NCBI GenBank assembly: GCA_963783045.1
Contig: CAWAMD010000005.1
Coordinates: 1,488,001 to 1,552,000, forward strand
Direction of reading: 5' to 3'
From: CAWAMD01 sp963783045
GTDB lineage: Bacteria > Actinomycetota > Nitriliruptoria > Nitriliruptorales > Nitriliruptoraceae
Length of the DNA stretch: 64,000 nucleotides
Below are positions 43,122 through 52,586 of the stretch, piece by piece. A model generated the notes under the pieces. The model saw only the letters and a program-made list of their open reading frames with translations, did no database searches and was not told where the DNA came from. How positions within the stretch are numbered: the first letter of the stretch is position 1; every line of letters starts with the position of its first letter. The position numbers and the translations under genes are program-made.

Positions 43122-43971
43122 GCGCGCCCTGCAGGTGAGGCTTGCCCTTCGTCGCGCCGTGCAGCGCGAAGCGCCAGCCATCGCCGCGCGACTCGGAGCT
43201 GAACACGACCGTCGACGGCACGATCAGGGGCGCCTTGAACTCGGCCTCCACCGTGAACGCCTCGGGGACGCGCCCCTCGAGCGCCGCCAGGCACCGGGCC
43301 TTCGTCCACATGCCGTGGGCGATGTTGCGGGGGAACCCGAACAGCTTCGCGGTCAGCGGGTAGAGGTGGATCGGGTTGCGGTCACCCGACGCCGCGGCGT
43401 AGCGCCGACCGATGTCGCCGGGCACGCGCCAGAGCGTCTCCGGCGCGGCCAGGTCCGGCTCGACCGACGCGACCGGCGCCGGCTTCTCGGCGGCGTCGCT
43501 GCCGCCGCTGCGGCGCAGGTAGGTGCTGACGTCCTCCCAGACGGGCTCGCCGCCGACCTCGGCGGTCGCCACCATGTCGAACGCCCGTCCCTTCGGATGA
43601 TCACGCAGGTTCTCGGCGCGGACCCGGAACGTCGGCGTCTCGGTGACGAGCAGCGGCCGGTGCTGCACGATCCGGTTGCGGATGTGCACGAGCCCGACCA
43701 TGGGGAACGGGAACGACGGGGCGGACATGAGCTGCACCGCCATCGGGAACGCGACGACGTGCGGGTAGGTGGCCGGCACGGCGTCGCGCAGCCGGAAGCC
43801 GCAGACGCGGTCATAGGCGGCGAGGTGGTCGCGGTCGAACGACGCGTCGCCGAGCACGAGCTCGGTGTCGGGCAGGCGCTGCCCACCGCCGCCCGGCCGC
43901 ACGGTGGAGAGGGCGGCGCGGGCGTACAGGCGGGACAGGTTCGGTGGCGCGGACAGCTGGGTCACGGTCAT
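43108..43971 (-). CDS. MaoC-like double hot-dog enoyl/3-hydroxyacyl hydratase
   Basis: 287 residues in two hot-dog halves. The C-terminal half carries the hydratase motif RYAAASGDRNPIHLYPLTAK with catalytic Asp and His, followed by FGFPRNIAHGMWTKARCLAA. The N-terminal half has PHVVAFPMAVQLMSAPSFPF. It resembles mycobacterial HtdX/HtdY-type hydratases acting on (R)-3-hydroxyacyl-CoA. It is the third gene of the fadI-fabG4-maoC operon. Confidence 0.85.
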   Translation of the reverse strand: MTVTQLSAPPNLSRLYARAALSTVRPGGGGQRLPDTELVLGDASFDRDHLAAYDRVCGFRLRDAVPATYPHVVAFPMAVQLMSAPSFPFPMVGLVHIRNRIVQHRPLLVTETPTFRVRAENLRDHPKGRAFDMVATAEVGGEPVWEDVSTYLRRSGGSDAAEKPAPVASVEPDLAAPETLWRVPGDIGRRYAAASGDRNPIHLYPLTAKLFGFPRNIAHGMWTKARCLAALEGRVPEAFTVEAEFKAPLIVPSTVVFSSESRGDGWRFALHGATKGKPHLQGALTAQ

Positions 43972-44019
43972 GCGGGGCTCCTCACGACGGGTGGAGCAGC
44001 GGGCGGGGCCGGCCGGGCG

Positions 44020-45393
44020 TCAGGCGCCGAGCAGACTCTGGCCGCACACGCGCACGACGTTGCCGTTCACCCGCGCCGACGCCGGGTTCGCGAACCAGGC
44101 GATGGTCTCGGCCACGTCGACGGGCAGGCCGCCCTGCGACAGGCTGTTCATGCGGCGGCCGGCCTCGCGGGGACCGATCGGCATCGCGGCGGTCATCTCG
44201 GTCTCGATGAACCCGGGCGCGACCGCGTTGATCGTGGCGCCCCGCGCAGCGACGGTCGGCGCGAGCGCGCGCACCATGCCGATGATCCCGGCCTTCGAGG
44301 TGGCGTAGTTCGTCTGGCCGCGGTTCCCGGCGATCCCGCTCATGGACGACACGGAGATGATGCGGCCGTTGTCGTTGAGCAGCCCCTCGAGGAGCATGTC
44401 GTTGATGCGCTCCTGGGCAGTGAGGTTGATGTCGAGGACCATGTCCCACTGGCCCTCGTTCATGCCGACGAGCGTCTTGTCGCGGGTCACGCCGGCGTTG
44501 TGGACGAACACGTCGACGCCGCCGTGCCGGTCGTTGAGGTGCGACGCGATGGTCCGCGGCGCGTCCTCGGCGGTGATGTCGACCTGGAGGGTGGAGCCGC
44601 CGATGCGGTTCGCGACCGCGGACAGCTGGTCGCCCATGGCGGGCAGGTCGAGACAGACGACGTGGGCGCCGTCACGGGCGAGGGTCTCGGCGATCGCCGC
44701 GCCGATGCCGCGGGCGGCGCCGGTGACGACGGCCACCTTGCCGGCGAGCGGCTGGTCCCAGTCGAGGGAGCCGTCGCCGGCCGCCCCCTTGGCGGTGCCG
44801 GCCGAGGCCTCGCCGGTCGTCCCCACCGCGGCGACCTGGCCGGACACGTAGGCGGAGCGCCCCGACAGGAAGAACCGCAGGGTCGACTCGAGCCCGGCCT
44901 CGGCCCCGTCGGCGACGCGGATCAGGTTGGCCGTCGAGCCGTTGCGCATCTCCTTGCCGGCAGAGCGGGTGAACCCTTCGAGCGCCCGCTGGGCCGTGGC
45001 CTCGCGTGCGTCGGTGCAGTCCTCGGGTGGCGTCCCGAGCACGAGCAGGCGGGCGCTCGAGCCCATCCGCTTCACGGTCGGGTGGAAGAACTCGTAGAGC
45101 TCGCGCAGCTGCGACGAGTCGGTGATGCCGGTCGCGTCGAAGACGAGGGCCGCGTAGCCGTCGCGGGACTCGGCGCCGTCCTCCGGCTGGACGTTGGCGT
45201 GGATCTCGTGCAGCGTCGCGAGGATCGCATCGGTCAGGCGGCCGCCCTTCGTGGCGCCGACGAGGACGGGGCCCTCGACGACGGGCTGGCCCGGCTCGTA
45301 GCGGCGGAGCGGCACGGGGGTCGGCAGCCCGAAGGTCTGCGCGAGCGGCTTGCCGACGGGCGAGTTGACGAACTGGGTGTAGAGGTCGCTCAT
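44020..45393 (-). CDS. fabG4: High-molecular-weight 3-oxoacyl reductase, FabG4-like SDR
   Basis: 457 residues: an N-terminal flavodoxin-like regulatory domain (about 1-215) and a C-terminal SDR (about 225-457). NADH-binding motif VTGAARGIGAAIAETLARDG and catalytic Ser, Tyr and Lys in SVSSMSGIAGNRGQTNYATS followed by KAG. HMw FabGs of mycobacteria reduce 3-oxoacyl-CoA with NADH, operating in beta-oxidation or a parallel elongation cycle. It lies 49 bases after the thiolase gene and 48 before maoC. Confidence 0.92.
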   Translation of the reverse strand: MSDLYTQFVNSPVGKPLAQTFGLPTPVPLRRYEPGQPVVEGPVLVGATKGGRLTDAILATLHEIHANVQPEDGAESRDGYAALVFDATGITDSSQLRELYEFFHPTVKRMGSSARLLVLGTPPEDCTDAREATAQRALEGFTRSAGKEMRNGSTANLIRVADGAEAGLESTLRFFLSGRSAYVSGQVAAVGTTGEASAGTAKGAAGDGSLDWDQPLAGKVAVVTGAARGIGAAIAETLARDGAHVVCLDLPAMGDQLSAVANRIGGSTLQVDITAEDAPRTIASHLNDRHGGVDVFVHNAGVTRDKTLVGMNEGQWDMVLDINLTAQERINDMLLEGLLNDNGRIISVSSMSGIAGNRGQTNYATSKAGIIGMVRALAPTVAARGATINAVAPGFIETEMTAAMPIGPREAGRRMNSLSQGGLPVDVAETIAWFANPASARVNGNVVRVCGQSLLGA

Positions 45394-45442
45394 GTCACAT
45401 GTCTCCTGGCACAGCAGGCGTGGCGGGTGGGTGGCGGACGGG

Positions 45443-46720
45443 TCAGCGCTCGAGGATGGCGACGAGCCCGTTCCCGCCGGCGGCGCAGATCGAGATCAGC
45501 GCCCGGCCGGAGCCCTTCTCGGCCAGCAGCTTCGCGGTGGTGGCGACGATGCGCCCACCGGTCGCGGCGAACGGGTGGCCGACCGCGAGCGAGGAGCCGT
45601 TCACGTTCAGCTTCGCGGTGTCGATCGAGCCGAGCGGCGCGTCGAGCCCCAGCCGCTCCTTGCAGTAGGCCGGGTCCTCCCAGGCCTTCAGCGTGGCCAG
45701 CACGGTGGACGCGAACGCCTCGTGGATCTCGTAGTAGTCGAAGTCCTGCAGCGTCAGCCCGGCGTCGTCGAGCATGCGCGGGACCGCGTAGGCGGGTGCC
45801 ATGAGCAGGCCCTCGTCGCCGTGGACGTAGTCGACCGCCGCCGACTTCGCGTAGGTCAGGTGGGCGAGGACCGGCAGCTTGCGCTCCTGCGCCCACTCGT
45901 CGGTCGCGAGCAGCACCGTCGAGGCACCGTCGGACAGCGGCGTCGAGTTGCCGGCGGTCATGGTCGCGTCGTCGCCCTTGCCGAAGACGGGCTTCAGCTT
46001 CGCGAGCGACTCCATGCTCGAGTCCGGCCGCATGTTCTGGTCACGGTCGAGGCCGAGGTAGGGCGTCAGCAGGTCGTCGAAGAACCCGCGCTCGTACGCA
46101 GCGGCGAGGTTGTGGTGGCTCGCGACGGCGAGATCGTCCTGCTCCTCGCGGCCGATCCCCCACTCGCGGGCGGTGATGGCGGCGTGCTCGCCCATCGACA
46201 GGCCCGTGCGCGGCTCGGCGTTCTGCGGGATCTCGGGGACGATCTGGTTCGGGCGCAGCTCACCGAGCAGCTTGACCCGCTCCATGGGCGTCCTGGCCCG
46301 GTTGAACTCGAGCAGGACCCGGCGCAGGTCGTCGTTCAGCGCGATGGGCGCGTCGCTGGTCGTGTCGACCCCGCCGGCGATACCGGCGTCGATCTGACCG
46401 AGCGCGATCTTGTTCGCGACGTTCAGCGTGGCCTCGAGCCCCGTGTCGCAGGCCTTCTGGATGTCGTGGGCCGGGGTGCTGGGCGCCAGCGCGCTGCCGA
46501 GCACGCACTCGCGCGTGAGGTTGAAGTCACGGGCGTGCTTGAGGACCGCGCCGGCGACGACCTCGCCCATCTCCTCGCCCTGCAGCGCGAAGCGGCTCAC
46601 CAGGCCGTCGAGCGCGGCCGTCAGCATGTCCTGGTTGCTCGCCTCGGCGTAGGGGCCGTTGGAGCGTGCGAACGGGATGCGGTTGCCGCCGACGATCGCG
46701 GCCGGGCGGATGGTGGCCAT
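45443..46720 (-). CDS. fadI: Acetyl-CoA C-acyltransferase, FadI-like thiolase
   Basis: 425 residues from ATG 46720. The nucleophile Cys is in IQKACDTGLEATLNVANK, catalytic His residues in YYEIHEAFAST and SLAVGHPFAATGGR, and the second Cys in SICAAGGNGLVAI. It completes beta-oxidation or, in reverse, condenses acyl-CoAs. It is the first gene of an operon with fabG4 and maoC, driven from the GTAAC-repeat region at 46854-46874. Confidence 0.92.
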   Translation of the reverse strand: MATIRPAAIVGGNRIPFARSNGPYAEASNQDMLTAALDGLVSRFALQGEEMGEVVAGAVLKHARDFNLTRECVLGSALAPSTPAHDIQKACDTGLEATLNVANKIALGQIDAGIAGGVDTTSDAPIALNDDLRRVLLEFNRARTPMERVKLLGELRPNQIVPEIPQNAEPRTGLSMGEHAAITAREWGIGREEQDDLAVASHHNLAAAYERGFFDDLLTPYLGLDRDQNMRPDSSMESLAKLKPVFGKGDDATMTAGNSTPLSDGASTVLLATDEWAQERKLPVLAHLTYAKSAAVDYVHGDEGLLMAPAYAVPRMLDDAGLTLQDFDYYEIHEAFASTVLATLKAWEDPAYCKERLGLDAPLGSIDTAKLNVNGSSLAVGHPFAATGGRIVATTAKLLAEKGSGRALISICAAGGNGLVAILER

Positions 46721-46853
46721 ACGAGGTCTCCTCGTGCAGTAGGTCGATGACGGGTCGGTCGTGCTGCCGGGTCCGGAGTGCAGGCAGGTCGGTCGTGCGG
46801 GGAAGTCGGCGGTGGCGCAGCTGGCTCCACGGCCGCGACCGCTCGCCCCATTC

Positions 46854-46874
46854 GTAACAGTTACCGCCGGTAAC
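46854..46874. promoter_or_regulatory. Overlapping palindromes GTAACAGTTAC and GTTACCGCCGGTAAC (operator of fadI operon)
   Basis: An 11-bp perfect palindrome (46854-46864) overlaps a 15-bp perfect palindrome (46860-46874), sharing the GTTAC half. This gives three GTAAC half-sites in 21 bases, about 130 bases upstream of the fadI ATG. TetR-type repressors of fatty-acid genes bind such sites. The regulator gene is not in the window. Confidence 0.65.
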
Positions 46875-46901
46875 GGGCAACGCCGCAGTGCCCCCGATCG
46901 G

Positions 46902-49394
46902 TCACGAACCTGCCCGGGCGCGCCGTCGGACGCGCCCGAGGAGCGCCGCGAGCGCGAGCATCGCGACCGCGCCTTGCGCGGCGCCGCCGCCCGTCGTGGG
47001 CAGCGTGGCCGGGGCTGCGCTCGGCCGTCCGCCGCCGGCGGAGCCCCGGGACGGGGACGCGTCGGCGGCAGCCAGCCGGAACCGGACAGTCGTGGCACCG
47101 GCCGGCAGCGCGACGATCGCCTGCCCGTCGGCGACCTCGGCGTCCAGCGGGGCACCGTCACCGTCGACGACCTGCACGCCTTGAGGGAAGGCGCCGAGCA
47201 GCGTCACGGTCGTCGGTCCGTCGGTCGTGACCTCCACGGCGGCCGACGCGACCGCCGGGGCGGCGGTGTCGATGCGCGCCCGGTCGAGGTCGGCGGTCAC
47301 CGTCGCGATGTTGGTCAGATCGAGGTGGAGCGTCGGTGCCGGCGCGGCATCCGGCACGGCGGTCCAGGTCAGCGACCGCGAGGCGTACGGCAGCGGGTCG
47401 CTGCCGCCGCCCTGGTCTCGGGCCACCTCCGGCGCGCCCTGTCCGAACGCGTCCGAGACCGCGTCGACGACGCCGGTCCCGGCGGTGTCCGCACCGTCGC
47501 GGACGGTCACGCCGGCGACCCAGTAGGCGTGGTCGGCGACGAGCCCGAGGTCCGGGTCGTCGCTCGCGGGCAGCAGCCCGAAGGACACGTGCGCCGGGTC
47601 GTGGTCGACGCGGGCGTCGCCGAGGAAGTCCCGACCGCGTCCCCACTCGTCGCGCAGCGCGAGGGCGAGGTGGTCGGACGAGAAGACGTCCTGCTCGTAG
47701 CGCAGGCCGGCATCGTCGAAGGCCTGCATGTGGGTCAGCGCGCTGGACAGCGGCACCAGCTCGTCGGCGCTGCCGTACCAGGCGAGGACCGGCACGTTGC
47801 GGAAGGAGGGGACGAGCGGGGTCGTGTCGGTCGTCGGGTCGACCGTGCCGTCGGTGTAGCCGCCGGTCTGCTCGTTGCCGGCCAGCAGCACGGCACCCTC
47901 CTCGGGCGGACCGACGACCGGGAAGGCGCGGGCGAACAGGTCGGGGTAGCGCCCGACGAGCCGGTAGGTCCCGTACCCGCCCATCGAGTAGCCGGTGATC
48001 GTGGTCGCGTCCGGGTCGAGGGCGAACATGCGGGCGACGGTGGCCCAGACCTCGAACGTGTCGAGCTCGGCGGTGTCGTGGTAGAAGCCGTCCGGCCCGC
48101 GCCCCTCGGGGGTGATCGCGATCGAGCCCCGCTCGTCCGCCAGCTCGGTGTAGGTGTGGGGCGAGGCCGCCTGGAACTGGTTGTAGTTGGCGCCCATCGA
48201 GTGCAGCACCACGGTCAGCGGCGTCGGCGTGTCGGGGTCGACGCCCTCGGGCACGTACAGGCCGTAGGGCTGGATGCGGTTCAGGAACCAGGGACGCTGG
48301 TCGGCGACACCCTCGCCGAGGTCGGTCGAGGCGACGTAGAGCCGGTCCGTGAAGCCGTGGTCGGGGACGTTCGAGCTCGTGTGGCCGGCGGCGAGGGCCC
48401 CGAAGTCGACGTCGGCGGCGAAGGCCGAGATGTCGCGGGCGGCGAGCGCCTTCGCCTGCGCGTCCTCCCGCCAGGTCCCGTAGGTCGCCGACCGTGACCC
48501 GATCGCGTCCGGCGGGGCGACACCCATCGGCTCGTCGCCGTCGGCCTCGTACCGGAAGGCGACGTTGAACACCGGCGGAGCGCTCGCGGTCGGGTCGCCG
48601 CCGGGTGCGGTCGCCGACGGCGTCGGGGCCGGCGCCACGAAGCCGCCCTGCCCGTCGGCGATCCCGGTGACCGCGTACAGCCGCCAGGCCGCCTCGCCGG
48701 GGTCGAGCACGGCGTGCGGGATCCGCAGGTCGAGCTGGTTGCGTGTGGTGTCGGTCGCGACCGTCACGGGCGTGCCGTCGAGGACGGCCTGCTCCCCGTC
48801 GGTGTAGAGCACGTGCTCGAGCCCGAGCTCGCCGAGGGAGCCGATCCCGTGGCCCCAGTCGTCGACGCCGGTGGTCGTCCGCTCGTCGGCGTCGATCCCG
48901 ATGGCGACCGCCGTGGCGTCCGGCACCAGCATGGTGTTCAGGGTCACCCGGACGGCCAGCGCGTCGGCGCGGTCCTCGACCCGCAGCTCGAGGAGGTCCG
49001 CGGCGTCGTAGCCGTAGCGGTCACCGTCGGTCGGGTAGACGAGGTCGCCGGTCGGTGCCGAGAAGGGCGTGCTGGAGGTGGGCGGGCGGGTGTCCACGGC
49101 GGCGCCCACACCGGGCGGTGGCACGGTGTCGGCGCCGTGGTCGTCGTAGAGGTAGTCGGTGTAGACGAACTCGCCGTCGGTGGCGACCGCGGTCCCCGAC
49201 ACCATCGTCGGCGGCGCGTCCCACCCGTCCGCGTTGGACAGGACCGGGGTGGTCGCCGGCGGGGCGTACAGCGCGGCGGGGCCGGGCCGCGGCACGGGGG
49301 TCGCACCGGTCGGCGCGGCGGCGGCCGGCAGCGACGCACCCACGACGAGCGCGGCGGCGCAGGAGAGGGCGAGGGCAGGCAGCGGGTGGCGCAC
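46902..49394 (-). CDS. Secreted LPXTG-anchored alpha/beta-hydrolase (esterase-like)
   Basis: About 830 residues. GTG 49394 gives a signal peptide (HPLPALALSCAAALVVGASL, then PAAAAP). A glucodextranase-like beta domain follows (about 90-210). The central alpha/beta hydrolase has ITGYSMGGYGTYRLVGRYPD (nucleophile Ser), YGSADELVPL (Asp) and FSSDHLAL (His), resembling PHB depolymerase/feruloyl-esterase-like enzymes. The C-terminus has ATLPTTGGG, a hydrophobic stretch and RRRARAGS, a classical sortase sorting signal. It should be displayed on the cell wall and hydrolyse polymers or esters. No sortase gene lies in the window. Confidence 0.85.
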   Translation of the reverse strand: MRHPLPALALSCAAALVVGASLPAAAAPTGATPVPRPGPAALYAPPATTPVLSNADGWDAPPTMVSGTAVATDGEFVYTDYLYDDHGADTVPPPGVGAAVDTRPPTSSTPFSAPTGDLVYPTDGDRYGYDAADLLELRVEDRADALAVRVTLNTMLVPDATAVAIGIDADERTTTGVDDWGHGIGSLGELGLEHVLYTDGEQAVLDGTPVTVATDTTRNQLDLRIPHAVLDPGEAAWRLYAVTGIADGQGGFVAPAPTPSATAPGGDPTASAPPVFNVAFRYEADGDEPMGVAPPDAIGSRSATYGTWREDAQAKALAARDISAFAADVDFGALAAGHTSSNVPDHGFTDRLYVASTDLGEGVADQRPWFLNRIQPYGLYVPEGVDPDTPTPLTVVLHSMGANYNQFQAASPHTYTELADERGSIAITPEGRGPDGFYHDTAELDTFEVWATVARMFALDPDATTITGYSMGGYGTYRLVGRYPDLFARAFPVVGPPEEGAVLLAGNEQTGGYTDGTVDPTTDTTPLVPSFRNVPVLAWYGSADELVPLSSALTHMQAFDDAGLRYEQDVFSSDHLALALRDEWGRGRDFLGDARVDHDPAHVSFGLLPASDDPDLGLVADHAYWVAGVTVRDGADTAGTGVVDAVSDAFGQGAPEVARDQGGGSDPLPYASRSLTWTAVPDAAPAPTLHLDLTNIATVTADLDRARIDTAAPAVASAAVEVTTDGPTTVTLLGAFPQGVQVVDGDGAPLDAEVADGQAIVALPAGATTVRFRLAAADASPSRGSAGGGRPSAAPATLPTTGGGAAQGAVAMLALAALLGRVRRRARAGS

Positions 49395-49591
49395 GTCGGT
49401 CCCCGGATCGCATGCGGAGGGTGGCTCACCGGGCACTTCGCCGTCCGTCGCACCCGTTCCTGCCGTCCGAGCGTCCGGGCGACCGACCGTGGAGGGCCGC
49501 TCGGCCCTGTCGCCGGGCACTTGGGGGACGCAACGATCGGAGGTGCGCCCGACGGCATGGCGTCAGACGGGACGGGACGGAAGGGCAGCCC

Positions 49592-50239
49592 ATGGGGACC
49601 CGCGTCGATCTTCGAACGGCCGGCCGGGTGGCACTCGCGACCGCGGTGCTGCTGGCGCTGAGCCTCGTGCTGTTCGGCGGCGGCCCACCGTCGACGCACC
49701 CGCAGGCAGTGCTTCCGTGGTTCACGGAGCACGCGGTCCAGATCCGCGTGAGTGCCGCGCTGGGGCTCGTCGCCATGGCGGGCCTCGTCGCCTTCGCCAT
49801 CGCCTTCCGTGAGGCGATGTGGGTGTTCGTCGCCGACCGGACGTGGACGACGCTCGTCGTGCTCCAGAGTGCCGCCGTGCTCGGCACGGTCGCGGTCGTG
49901 GCGGCCGGGATCGCCTGGTCGCTGGCGGACCAGGCATCCGCCGGCGCGATCGGGGCCGAGCTCGCCGGGGCCCAGTGGGCGCTCGGACGCGTGCTGTTCC
50001 GGGTGGCGAGCTGGGGACTGGCCGTCCCGCTCGCGATGGCGAGCATCGCCCTCTACCGCCAGTCGTCGGTCGGGCAGGCCGCCAGCCTGGGGTCGGCCAT
50101 CGTCGTGCTCGCCCTCGTCTTCCCGGGCGCCGGTGCGGTGGGGATCTACGCCTTCTGCGGCTGGCTCGCGCTGGTCGGGGTCGCGCTGGTGCTGTCCCCG
50201 AAGCTGGAGCAGCCGCTCGTCCCGGTCCCGCACGCGTAG
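49592..50239 (+). CDS. Six-helix membrane protein, DUF4386-like
   Basis: 215 residues from ATG 49592. Hydrophobic helices are at about 10-30 (VALATAVLLALSLVLFGGG), 55-75, 88-112, 140-160, 170-190 and 192-210. No charged active site or nucleotide motif is seen. The general pattern resembles small DUF4386-type integral membrane proteins, with low certainty. It is divergent from the LPXTG hydrolase and convergent with the APC-USP gene. Confidence 0.6.
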   Translation: MGTRVDLRTAGRVALATAVLLALSLVLFGGGPPSTHPQAVLPWFTEHAVQIRVSAALGLVAMAGLVAFAIAFREAMWVFVADRTWTTLVVLQSAAVLGTVAVVAAGIAWSLADQASAGAIGAELAGAQWALGRVLFRVASWGLAVPLAMASIALYRQSSVGQAASLGSAIVVLALVFPGAGAVGIYAFCGWLALVGVALVLSPKLEQPLVPVPHA

Positions 50240-50249
50240 GTGGCGTCGC

Positions 50250-52586
50250 TCAGCCGGTCGTGGCCCTCTCCCGCAGCGGCTGGCGCCGCCGGACCACGTC
50301 GTAGAGGTGGTGCCACCAGTCGAGCGCGCGAGGGGTGCCGGTCCGCAGCACGACGGTGGTGCAGGGCAGCCGGTTCACGAGCACGTCCGGGAACGCACCC
50401 AGCAGGGTCCGCCGGTACATCCAGTCGCGTGACGCGCCCGCGACGAACAGGGAGTCCTCGTCGACCCGGTCGGCGAACGCGTCGATGGCCTGGTCGGCCT
50501 CGATGACCTCGGTCGTGACCTGCTCCGGGCCAGCGCCGTCGCCCATGGCGACCTCCCGGGCGTCGGCGAGGTTGTCGTCGATGCGACGCCGGTCCGCACC
50601 CTCGGTCTTCACGACGGTGAGCAGACGCAGGGGCACGCCGTGGCCGGCGGCGATGCCGGCGGCGGCACGCACGACCGCGCGGGTGCGCAGGCCGGGGCTG
50701 ACCCCGACGAGCACCTCCGAGGGCACCCCGCCCTCGGGCTCGACGCCGTCCTTGACGACGTAAACGTCCTGCTCGGCGACCCGCAGCACCTCCTGGGCGA
50801 CCGAACCGCGGACGCGCGTCTCGTGCACGTCGCCGTGCCACCCGATGACGAGCAGCTCGGCCTCCTCGCGCTCGGCGATGTTCACGATCGTGGAGGAGAT
50901 CGCGCGGCCCACGCCGACGACGATCTGGATCGGCACGTCGTCGACCGTCTCGGCGTACTCCTGGATGGCGCGGACGGCCGGGTCCGCCTCACCGGTCCGG
51001 TCGCGCCCCTCGCGCATCGGCAGCTGCGCGGGGATCCGGACCACCGGCAGGGCAACCACCTCCGCGTCCCTCGCCCGCGCGACGGCGGTGGCCACCGACA
51101 GGATCGACGCGGCGGAGGCGGGGTTGCCGATCGCGGCGAGGACGCTCCGTCCCGACCGCGCGCCGCTCTTGTGCTCGAAGGTGACGCGCGGCTCCTCCTC
51201 GGCGGCGACGCGGGTGCGCACGTAGCCGATGAAGATCCCGACCCCCACGGCGATCCAGATGCCGGCGAACAGCCACGCCATCGGCGAGTACTGGAACAGG
51301 TAGATCGCGAGGAACGCCTGGGCCACGATGCCGATGAGGGGCACCCAGGGGTAGAACGGCATCAGGTAGCCGTAGTCGAGCCGGTCCCCGAACTCGCCCC
51401 GGATCCGGATGACGGCGTAGTTCACCTGCAGGAAGAGCAGGAGGAACATCACGTCCGCCGCCGCGGCGACGTCCTGGATGGGGATCAGCGCCACCATCGT
51501 GAGGATGATGACGCCGGTGGCGGCGAGTGCGACGTAGGGCGTCTTGAACCGCTGGTGGATCTTGCCGAAGGCGGCCGGCAGCACCTTGTCGCGCCCCATC
51601 GCGAAGGAGACGCGGGTGGACGAGTAGGTGGTGGCGTTCAGCGCGGAGATCGTCGACAGCAGACCGCCCACAAGGATGATGACGGTGCCGAAGGGGATGA
51701 AGTGGGCGGCGGCCTCGGCGAGTCCGAGCTCCTGCTTCGCCCCGAGGAACTGCCACGTCGCCTGGTTCCCGGGTGCCTGCACGGCCCCGATCGCGGTGAT
51801 GGCCACCAGCACGTAGATCGGGATGACGATCATCATCGACTTGAAGATGGCGCGCGGCACGGAGCGCTGGGGGTCGCGGACCTCCTCGCCGGCCTGGACG
51901 ATGATCTCATACCCCTCGAAGGCGATGAAGGTGATGCCCATCGCCACGAAGACGCTGCCGAAGCCCCTGGGGAAGAAGGGCTCGAACCGGTCCACGGACA
52001 CGGCCGGGTGCCGGAAGATCGCGTAGAAGCCGAAGGCGATGAAGACGCCGATGACGGCGAGCTTGGCGAGCGTGATGATGTTGCCGGCCGCGCCGGTCTC
52101 GGAGGCGCCCCGCAGGTTGATGCCGAGGAAGGCGAGCCCGATGAGCACGCCCAGGTACTGCTCGGGGCTCATCCACAGCAGGTGCGGCAGCCCGACACCG
52201 GCGAGCTCGAGGAGCTTCGCCGCGAAGGATCCGAACCCGAGCGCGTACAGCGCCCCGGCGACGGCGTGCGAGAACCACGACATCCAGCCGGCGAGGAACC
52301 CCTGCTGGCGACCGAGGGCGTCACGCACCCAGAGGTAGCCGCCGCCGGCCTCGGGGATCGCCGACCCCAGCTCGGCGTAGACCATCGCCGTGAAGATGGT
52401 CACGACGCCGTTCAGGCCGAACGCGAGCATCAGCGAGGGGCCGGTCGTGCCGGCTGCGATCCCGGTGAGCACGAAGATGCCGGCACCGATCATGGCGCCG
52501 ACGCCGATCATGGTGATGTCGAACTCGGACAGCGAGCGGGCGAGCTCGGTGTCCGCGACCTCGATGGTCGGGCGGTCCTTGCTCAC
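50250..52586 (-). CDS. APC permease fused to C-terminal universal-stress-protein domains
   Basis: 778 residues. Twelve helices of an APC transporter (TM1 TMIGVGAMIGAGIFVLTGIA, TM6 FIAFEGYEIIVQAGEEVRDP) are followed by two USP-like domains (about 475-620 and 630-760). USP motifs include GWHGDVHETRVRGSVAQEVL in the first. The C-terminal domains probably bind nucleotide and regulate transport. The start GTG 52586 overlaps the stop of the 45-residue membrane gene by 4 bases (GTGA). The substrate is unknown; USP-fused APC carriers are often cationic amino acid or potassium-linked. Confidence 0.9.
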   Translation of the reverse strand: MSKDRPTIEVADTELARSLSEFDITMIGVGAMIGAGIFVLTGIAAGTTGPSLMLAFGLNGVVTIFTAMVYAELGSAIPEAGGGYLWVRDALGRQQGFLAGWMSWFSHAVAGALYALGFGSFAAKLLELAGVGLPHLLWMSPEQYLGVLIGLAFLGINLRGASETGAAGNIITLAKLAVIGVFIAFGFYAIFRHPAVSVDRFEPFFPRGFGSVFVAMGITFIAFEGYEIIVQAGEEVRDPQRSVPRAIFKSMMIVIPIYVLVAITAIGAVQAPGNQATWQFLGAKQELGLAEAAAHFIPFGTVIILVGGLLSTISALNATTYSSTRVSFAMGRDKVLPAAFGKIHQRFKTPYVALAATGVIILTMVALIPIQDVAAAADVMFLLLFLQVNYAVIRIRGEFGDRLDYGYLMPFYPWVPLIGIVAQAFLAIYLFQYSPMAWLFAGIWIAVGVGIFIGYVRTRVAAEEEPRVTFEHKSGARSGRSVLAAIGNPASAASILSVATAVARARDAEVVALPVVRIPAQLPMREGRDRTGEADPAVRAIQEYAETVDDVPIQIVVGVGRAISSTIVNIAEREEAELLVIGWHGDVHETRVRGSVAQEVLRVAEQDVYVVKDGVEPEGGVPSEVLVGVSPGLRTRAVVRAAAGIAAGHGVPLRLLTVVKTEGADRRRIDDNLADAREVAMGDGAGPEQVTTEVIEADQAIDAFADRVDEDSLFVAGASRDWMYRRTLLGAFPDVLVNRLPCTTVVLRTGTPRALDWWHHLYDVVRRRQPLRERATTG

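Noticed and set aside
43135..45804. An 889-codon open frame on the plus strand, antisense to maoC and fabG4
   Set aside because: It is opposite two well-recognised genes, has Arg/Gly/Val-biased low-complexity sequence and shows no motif; this is expected for antisense frames in GC-rich DNA.
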